Assembly: GCA_023230855.1 (NCBI GenBank)
Contig: JALNWQ010000001.1
Location: 330,568 to 394,567 of the forward strand
Length of the DNA stretch: 64,000 nt
Direction of reading: 5' to 3'
Source of the DNA: Solirubrobacteraceae bacterium
GTDB lineage: Bacteria > Actinomycetota > Thermoleophilia > Solirubrobacterales > Solirubrobacteraceae
Part shown: positions 59,868 through 64,000 of the stretch, one piece after another
Numbering within the stretch: position 1 is the first letter of the stretch
Layout of the letters: each line of letters starts with the position of its first letter
Position numbers and translations under genes: made by a program
The notes under the pieces: generated by a model
Databases searched by the model: none
Seen by the model: the letters and a program-made list of their open reading frames with translations, nothing else
What the model was told of the DNA's origin: nothing

Positions 59868-60491
59868 TCAGCCCTTCGGCGTCGGGGCCTTGTCGCCCAG
59901 GTCGGGCAGCGGGGAGCCGAGGACGTCGTCGATGAGGCCGTACTCCTTCGCCTCCACCGGCGTGAAGAACCGGTCGCGCTCCATGTCGCGCTCGATGACC
60001 TCGAGCGGCTGGCCGGTCATCTTCACGTAGATCTCGTTGAGCCTCGTCCGGGTCTTCAGCAGCTCGCGGGCGTGGATCTCGATGTCGGTCGCCTGGCCCT
60101 CGAACCCGCTCACCGACGGCTGATGGGTGAGGATGCGGCTGTTGGGCAGCGCCACGCGCTTGCCCTTCGCGCCGCCGGCGAGCAGCAGCGAGCCGGCCGA
60201 CATCGCGATCCCGACGCAGATCGTGCGCACGTCGGGCTTGACGAAGTTCATCGTGTCGAGGATCGCCAGCCCCGCCGTGACCGACCCGCCGGGCGAGTTG
60301 ATGTACAGCGAGATGTCCTTGTCCTCGTCGTCCGACGCCAGGTGCAGGAGCTGCGCGACGACGAGATTCCCGATCTGGTCGTCGATCTGCTGGCCGAGGA
60401 AGATGATCCGCTCGTTGAGGAGCCGGCTGAAGATGTCGTACTCGCGCTCGCCGCGGGCGGTGCGCTCGACGACCGTCGGGACCAGAGGCAT
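59868..60491 (-). CDS. clpP: ATP-dependent Clp protease proteolytic subunit
   Basis: 207 residues. Catalytic Ser in CVGIAMSAGSLLLAGG, His in RILTHQPSVSG, and Asp in ERDRFFTPVEAKEYGLIDDV; INSPGGSVTAGLAILDTM is the oxyanion-loop signature. Residue LTHQPS replaces the more common MIHQP. It forms the barrel that works with ClpX/ClpC. TAGGGT at 60503-60498 lies 6 nt before ATG 60491. It is a single gene here; clpX and tig are not adjacent. Confidence 0.96.
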   Translation of the reverse strand: MPLVPTVVERTARGEREYDIFSRLLNERIIFLGQQIDDQIGNLVVAQLLHLASDDEDKDISLYINSPGGSVTAGLAILDTMNFVKPDVRTICVGIAMSAGSLLLAGGAKGKRVALPNSRILTHQPSVSGFEGQATDIEIHARELLKTRTRLNEIYVKMTGQPLEVIERDMERDRFFTPVEAKEYGLIDDVLGSPLPDLGDKAPTPKG

Positions 60492-60570
60492 GCGGACACC
60501 CTAGCGATGCGCCGACCCGCGGCCACGCACGGCGGGCGCGACCGCCCGCGACACGCGGGATACTCCCCGG

Positions 60571-61122
60571 GTGCCGCCGATCAACGTGCCCAACGCGCTG
60601 ACCGTCCTGCGGATCGTGCTCGTGCCCGTGATGACGGTCGCGTTGCTGCAGGAGACCCGGACCGGGGACTACGTCGCGGCCGGGATCTTCTGGTTCGCGT
60701 CGGTCACCGACTTCGTCGACGGCTGGCTCGCCCGCCGCGCCAACCTCATCACCGACTTCGGCAAGCTCGCCGACCCGCTGGCGGACAAGCTCCTCGTCGT
60801 CGGGTCGCTCGTGCCGCTGGCGATCGTCGACCGGCTGGCCCTGTGGATCGTCGTCGTGATCCTCGGCCGCGAGCTCCTCGTGACGGTCATCCGGCAGCTC
60901 GTCGCCCGGCGGGGCGAGGTCAAGGGCGCCGCGTGGCTCGGCAAGGTCAAGACGGCGTTCCAGATGCTCGTCATCCTGCTCGTCATCCTCGTCGTGCCGA
61001 TCCCCGGCTGGCTCGACGCGATGGTCTATGCGATGGTCGCCCTGACCCTCGTCAGCGGGGCGGACTTCCTGCTGGGCGTGCGGCGCACGCTCGCCGCGAC
61101 GAAGGCCGCTCCCGCCCACTGA
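60571..61122 (+). CDS. pgsA: CDP-alcohol phosphatidyltransferase (PgsA-type)
   Basis: 183 residues, about five to six membrane spans. The metal site is complete: SVTDFVDGWLARRANLITDF then GKLADPLADK, matching D-x2-DG-x2-AR-x8-G-x3-D-x3-D. Length and NVPNALTVLRIVLVP at the N-terminus fit phosphatidylglycerophosphate synthase, though related enzymes are not excluded. GTG 60571 is the likely start. Divergent from clpP. Confidence 0.9.
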   Translation: MPPINVPNALTVLRIVLVPVMTVALLQETRTGDYVAAGIFWFASVTDFVDGWLARRANLITDFGKLADPLADKLLVVGSLVPLAIVDRLALWIVVVILGRELLVTVIRQLVARRGEVKGAAWLGKVKTAFQMLVILLVILVVPIPGWLDAMVYAMVALTLVSGADFLLGVRRTLAATKAAPAH

Positions 61123-61216
61123 CGACCGTCGCCCGCCGGCCGTCGCCGCACCGGGGCCGTCGCGCCCGGGCGCCGGGGCGGTCGGCCGACCCGTCGGCCC
61201 GGGCGTGGTGGACGGG

Positions 61217-62254
61217 TCAGCTCCCGGCGGCGTCGAGCCACTCGCGCAGCGACGTGTGGTGCGCCGGCTCGACCCCGCGCCCGAGCTCGGCCCGCAGCTC
61301 GCCGAGCGTGCCCGAGCGCTCCGCGACGACGTCGTGCTGGTGGATCGTCTCGAGGTTCTCCTGGCGGGCGAGGACGAACGCGTCGTCGGACAGGCCGCCG
61401 AACCGCTCCACCACGCTGCGCAGCAGCTCGCGCACGCAGTCCTCGACGAACCGCGGGTTGCGGTGCGCCTTCTCGACGACCGACCCCTCGTCCGAGCGCT
61501 TCATGAGCTCGTAGATCTCCGAGCTCATCGACCCCTCGACGAGCCGCACCATGTCGATCGCGTCGACGTCGACGGGATGGGAGGCCCCGCCCTCCCCACC
61601 GTCGCCGTTCGTGCCGGCGGCCTCGTTGATCCGCCCGAGGTAGAGCGTGCCGAGCCCACGCTGGTTGTGGGTCGCCACGGGGACGACGTCGAGGATCGTC
61701 GCGATCTGCTCGTCGTCGAACCCGGCCTCCGCGAGCCCGCGTCCGGCGCCGTCGCGCAGGTGCTCCTGGGCGCACGGGCAGGCGGTGATCCCCTGTGCGG
61801 TGACGCCGGTGACGGTGCGGGTGCCCGCCTCGGTGGCGACGGCGATGCCGTGGAGGGTGAACAGCTCCTGGCTCGGGATGCCCGACACGGGGGCGGGGCG
61901 CTCCTCCGGGTAGCGGGCGCTCACGCGGACCTCGGCGCGGCGTGCGCCCTGGCGGTCGCGGATGACGACCGCCACGCGACGCGCGAGGTCCTCGGCGCGC
62001 AGGACCGGTCCGCCGGCGACGACCTCCTCGGCGATCGCGGCGTTGACGACCTCCTCGAACCGCGACATGTGGGCGCCCTTCTGGTTCGGGCCCAGGTCGA
62101 CGACGGTCTCGAACGTCGCGAGGTACGGGATCTCGTGGCCGGGACGACCGACGCGGATGAGCTTCTCGACCCCGGCGACGCCGACCCGGGTCAGGGCGAC
62201 GGGCACCGGCGGCAGCTGGTTCTGGACGTCGAGGGCGGTCTGGCTGGTCGGCAT
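61217..62254 (-). CDS. folE2: GTP cyclohydrolase FolE2 (type IB)
   Basis: 345 residues. DLGPNQKGAHMSRFEEVVN is the FolE2 signature, and the metal-site cysteine lies in GITACPCAQEHLRD; VATHNQRGLGTLYLG and the C-terminal RNPRFVEDCVRELLR are also typical. The enzyme opens GTP to dihydroneopterin triphosphate for folate or related pterins and can use metals other than zinc. No Zur-like palindrome is evident upstream of ATG 62254. It is divergent from the sigma factor gene. Confidence 0.95.
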   Translation of the reverse strand: MPTSQTALDVQNQLPPVPVALTRVGVAGVEKLIRVGRPGHEIPYLATFETVVDLGPNQKGAHMSRFEEVVNAAIAEEVVAGGPVLRAEDLARRVAVVIRDRQGARRAEVRVSARYPEERPAPVSGIPSQELFTLHGIAVATEAGTRTVTGVTAQGITACPCAQEHLRDGAGRGLAEAGFDDEQIATILDVVPVATHNQRGLGTLYLGRINEAAGTNGDGGEGGASHPVDVDAIDMVRLVEGSMSSEIYELMKRSDEGSVVEKAHRNPRFVEDCVRELLRSVVERFGGLSDDAFVLARQENLETIHQHDVVAERSGTLGELRAELGRGVEPAHHTSLREWLDAAGS

Positions 62255-62525
62255 GGCTCCGGTCCGATCGGGGGCGGCGTCCGTGGCCGGACGGCGTCGT
62301 GAGACGGGGACGCCCCACATACCGTACGCGCCCCCGTGGTCCGGCCGGGCCGACGGCCGTTCCCGTCGACCACCGCGTCGCCCCCGCAACTGTGACCGAT
62401 CTCACCCTCGCGGCTCGTTTTGCGCTTCCCTGTGCTAGACCTTGGGTGGTGGAGGCAGGGGGCAGGCGCCGCGGGGAAGCGACCTCGGGCCCGATCCCCG
62501 GTCACCCGTTGACACAGGCAGACAG

Positions 62526-62543
62526 GCCCACCGTCCGGTGGGC
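62526..62543 (+). promoter_or_regulatory. Short hairpin in the sigma-factor leader
   Basis: GCCCACC, loop GTCC, GGTGGGC: a perfect 7-bp stem 27 nt before GTG 62571 and just upstream of the ribosome site GGGGAAGG. It may modulate translation or be incidental. A TAGACC box at 62436-62441 upstream is a possible -10, without a clear -35. Confidence 0.35.
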
Positions 62544-62570
62544 GTCGTACCGACGAGGGGAAGGTTCGAC

Positions 62571-63728
62571 GTGAGTGACAACGACACGCTTCTGGCGACC
62601 GACGAAACACCGTTCACGGAGATCGAGGAGCTGCGTGGACTGATCGCGGAGGGGCAGGAGAAGGGGTTCCTCACCGTGGCGCACATCGCCGAGGCCCTGG
62701 AGGAGGTGGACGTCACGAAGGAGCAGCTGCGCGGCCTGCACGCGCACCTGGAGGAGCACGGCGTCGACGTCATCCACGGCAGCGGCGACGCCACCGAGCG
62801 CACGGCCCGCGAGGCCGAGCGGCTCGAGCAGTCCGGCTCCCGCAAGGAGCGACAGGAGTCCGGGACGTCCAAGGCGCGGGCCCAGATCGACCTCACGGTC
62901 GAGCCGAGCCTCGACTCGCTGCGCATGTACCTGCGCTCGATCGGGCGCGTGGCGCTGCTGACCGCCGACCAGGAGGTCGAGCTCGCCAAGCGGATCGAGC
63001 GGGGCGACATCGAGGCGAAGCGCGCGATGATCGAGGCGAACCTGCGCCTCGTCGTCTCGATCGCCAAGGCGTACCTCGGTCGTGGCCTGAGCTTCCTCGA
63101 CCTCATCCAGGAGGGCTCGCTCGGGCTCATCCGGGCGGTCGAGAAGTTCGACTACCGCCGCGGCTACAAGTTCTCGACGTACGCCACCTGGTGGATCCGC
63201 CAGGCGGTCACCCGGGCGATCGCGGACAAGGGCCGCACGATCCGGATCCCGGTCCACATGGTCGAGAAGCTCAACAAGGTCGTGCACGTCGAGCGGCAGC
63301 TCGTGCAGACCCTGGGACGGCAGCCCACCCCGGACGAGATCGCGTTCGAGGTCGAGATGGAGGTCCGCGACGTGCGCGACATCCTCCGCATCTCGCAGCA
63401 GCCGATCTCGCTCGAGAAGCCGGTCGGCGAGGACGAGGAGTCCTCGCTCGGCGACTTCGTCGAGGACAAGGACGCCGAGTCGCCGTTCGAGCAGACGAGC
63501 GAGCAGCTCCGCAAGGAGCACGTCCGTCGGGCGCTCTCGACGCTGCCCAAGCGGGAGCGCGAGGTCATCGAGATGCGGTTCGGCCTGTCCGGCGATCAGC
63601 CGTGCACGCTCGAGGAGGTCGGGCGCGCGTTCGACGTCACCCGCGAGCGGATCCGCCAGATCGAGAGCCACACGCTGAAGAAGCTCGAGTCCCTGCCCGA
63701 GGCGCAGCGACTCCGCGACGCTGTGTGA
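62571..63728 (+). CDS. rpoD: Primary RNA polymerase sigma factor (RpoD/SigA)
   Basis: 385 residues from GTG 62571, with GGGGAAGG six to seven nt upstream. Region 1.1-like N-terminus, a short charged linker, region 1.2 (DSLRMYLRSIGRVALLTADQ), region 2 (LRLVVSIAKAYLGRGLSFLD, GYKFSTYATWWIRQAVTRAI), region 3 (RIPVHMVEKLNKVVHVERQL) and region 4 with the -35-binding HTH (TLEEVGRAFDVTRERIRQIE). Conserved 2.3-2.4 residues identify a housekeeping sigma-70. It directs the TTGnnn/TAnnnT promoters seen throughout the window. Confidence 0.97.
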   Translation: MSDNDTLLATDETPFTEIEELRGLIAEGQEKGFLTVAHIAEALEEVDVTKEQLRGLHAHLEEHGVDVIHGSGDATERTAREAERLEQSGSRKERQESGTSKARAQIDLTVEPSLDSLRMYLRSIGRVALLTADQEVELAKRIERGDIEAKRAMIEANLRLVVSIAKAYLGRGLSFLDLIQEGSLGLIRAVEKFDYRRGYKFSTYATWWIRQAVTRAIADKGRTIRIPVHMVEKLNKVVHVERQLVQTLGRQPTPDEIAFEVEMEVRDVRDILRISQQPISLEKPVGEDEESSLGDFVEDKDAESPFEQTSEQLRKEHVRRALSTLPKREREVIEMRFGLSGDQPCTLEEVGRAFDVTRERIRQIESHTLKKLESLPEAQRLRDAV

Positions 63729-63789
63729 CGCCGCCACCGGTGCGGTCGCGCGAGGGAGGCCCGCGACCGCACCACGCGACGGATCCCGC

Positions 63790-63795
63790 TAGGAT
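63790..63795 (+). promoter_or_regulatory. -10 box of tRNA-Tyr
   Basis: TAGGAT lies 12 nt before the mature tRNA 5' end, so transcription would start about 6 nt ahead of it. No clear -35 is present at 17-18 nt. Confidence 0.45.
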
Positions 63796-63807
63796 CCGTC
63801 GCCGCTC

Positions 63808-63889
63808 GGGGGGATGTCCGAGTGGTTAAAGGAGACGGGCTGTAAACCCGTTGGCTCTGCCTACACAGGTTCGAATCCTGTTCCCCCCA
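63808..63889 (+). tRNA. tRNA-Tyr(GTA)
   Basis: 82-nt class II-like tRNA. Acceptor GGGGGGA pairs with TCCCCCC, discriminator A, anticodon stem-loop ACGGG-CTGTAAA-CCCGT with anticodon GTA, variable arm, and T-arm ACAGG-TTCGAAT-CCTGT. CCA is not encoded. Confidence 0.97.
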
Positions 63890-63912
63890 CCTACCGCCCA
63901 CACGGGCCGGAA

Positions 63913-63943
63913 GCGGATCCCCCGGTTTCGCCGGGGGATCCGC
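63913..63943 (+). terminator. Terminator hairpin after tRNA-Tyr
   Basis: GCGGATCCCCCGG (63913-63925), loop TTTCG, CCGGGGGATCCGC (63931-63943): a perfect 13-bp stem 23 nt after the tRNA. Nothing recognisable follows to the window end. Confidence 0.85.
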
Positions 63944-64000
63944 CCTCCACAACGACCGATCCGGTCGCCCCCCGTGAGCAGGCAGATCCCGCCCCGAGCG

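Overview
The window is a very GC-rich chromosomal segment with dense gene packing, many GTG starts, GTGA/ATGA stop-start overlaps and no rRNA, CRISPR array or insertion sequence. The gene complement (LAL-type LuxR regulator, PucR regulator, TrkA/TrkH, FolE2, aerobic-type cobalamin genes, and secreted proteins with arginine-rich C-termini of the 'LPAGRYRVAVRVTD' kind) points to an actinobacterium, most likely class Thermoleophilia, order Solirubrobacterales (Patulibacter/Conexibacter-like). That placement is inference. An unusual share of genes carries a TANNNT-type -10 box 6-9 nt before the start codon and no Shine-Dalgarno sequence, which suggests widespread leaderless transcription.

Layout. 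1-3.4 kb: end of a chromate transporter, then an arsenate-resistance unit (arsR diverging from a GAPDH-arsJ operon around a perfect 10-bp inverted repeat). 3.4-7.5 kb: two regulators (GlxA-like AraC, large LAL LuxR). 7.5-13.7 kb: cell-envelope genes: two lipoproteins, a repeat/PKD surface protein, a secreted basic protein and a trypsin-like protease. Two of these share a near-identical promoter architecture. 13.7-18.5 kb: MarR regulator, MFS exporter, TrkA-TrkH potassium uptake. 18.6-25.8 kb and 36.8-39.6 kb: late cobalamin genes (cobQ, cbiB/cobD, a histidine phosphatase that could be CobC, cobS and a bluB-cobT fusion), separated by transporters and a helical-repeat protein operon.

25.8-29.5 kb is an accessory pocket around tRNA-Ser(GGA): a DUF234 ATPase, a TacA-TacT toxin-antitoxin pair, and a HigA-type antitoxin beside a frameshifted HigB-type toxin. 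29.6-36.8 kb: M29 aminopeptidase, DtxR-like regulator overlapping a membrane glycosyltransferase, DoxX-like protein, tRNA-Ser(CGA), and an amidase-TetR operon with a readable promoter and operator. 39.7-47.8 kb: coiled-coil protein, TadA, universal stress protein, a 29-residue membrane peptide, a lipoprotein/CapB-like ATPase pair, TetR, YaaA, an RTX-repeat secreted protein and ribosomal protein S4.

48.0-55.8 kb: an acidic zinc-ribbon membrane protein, acyl-CoA dehydrogenase, MurB and a cluster of four small lipoproteins with a shared two-cysteine layout. 55.2-64 kb: YqgE, PucR regulator, GMC oxidoreductase with alpha/beta hydrolase, then housekeeping genes: ClpP, PgsA-type CDP-alcohol phosphatidyltransferase, FolE2, the primary sigma factor and tRNA-Tyr. 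The least explained signals are a 45-bp AT-rich motif present twice, the CCTACGGA promoter pair, the lipoprotein family, and a 30-nt perfect palindrome inside the end of an MFS gene.
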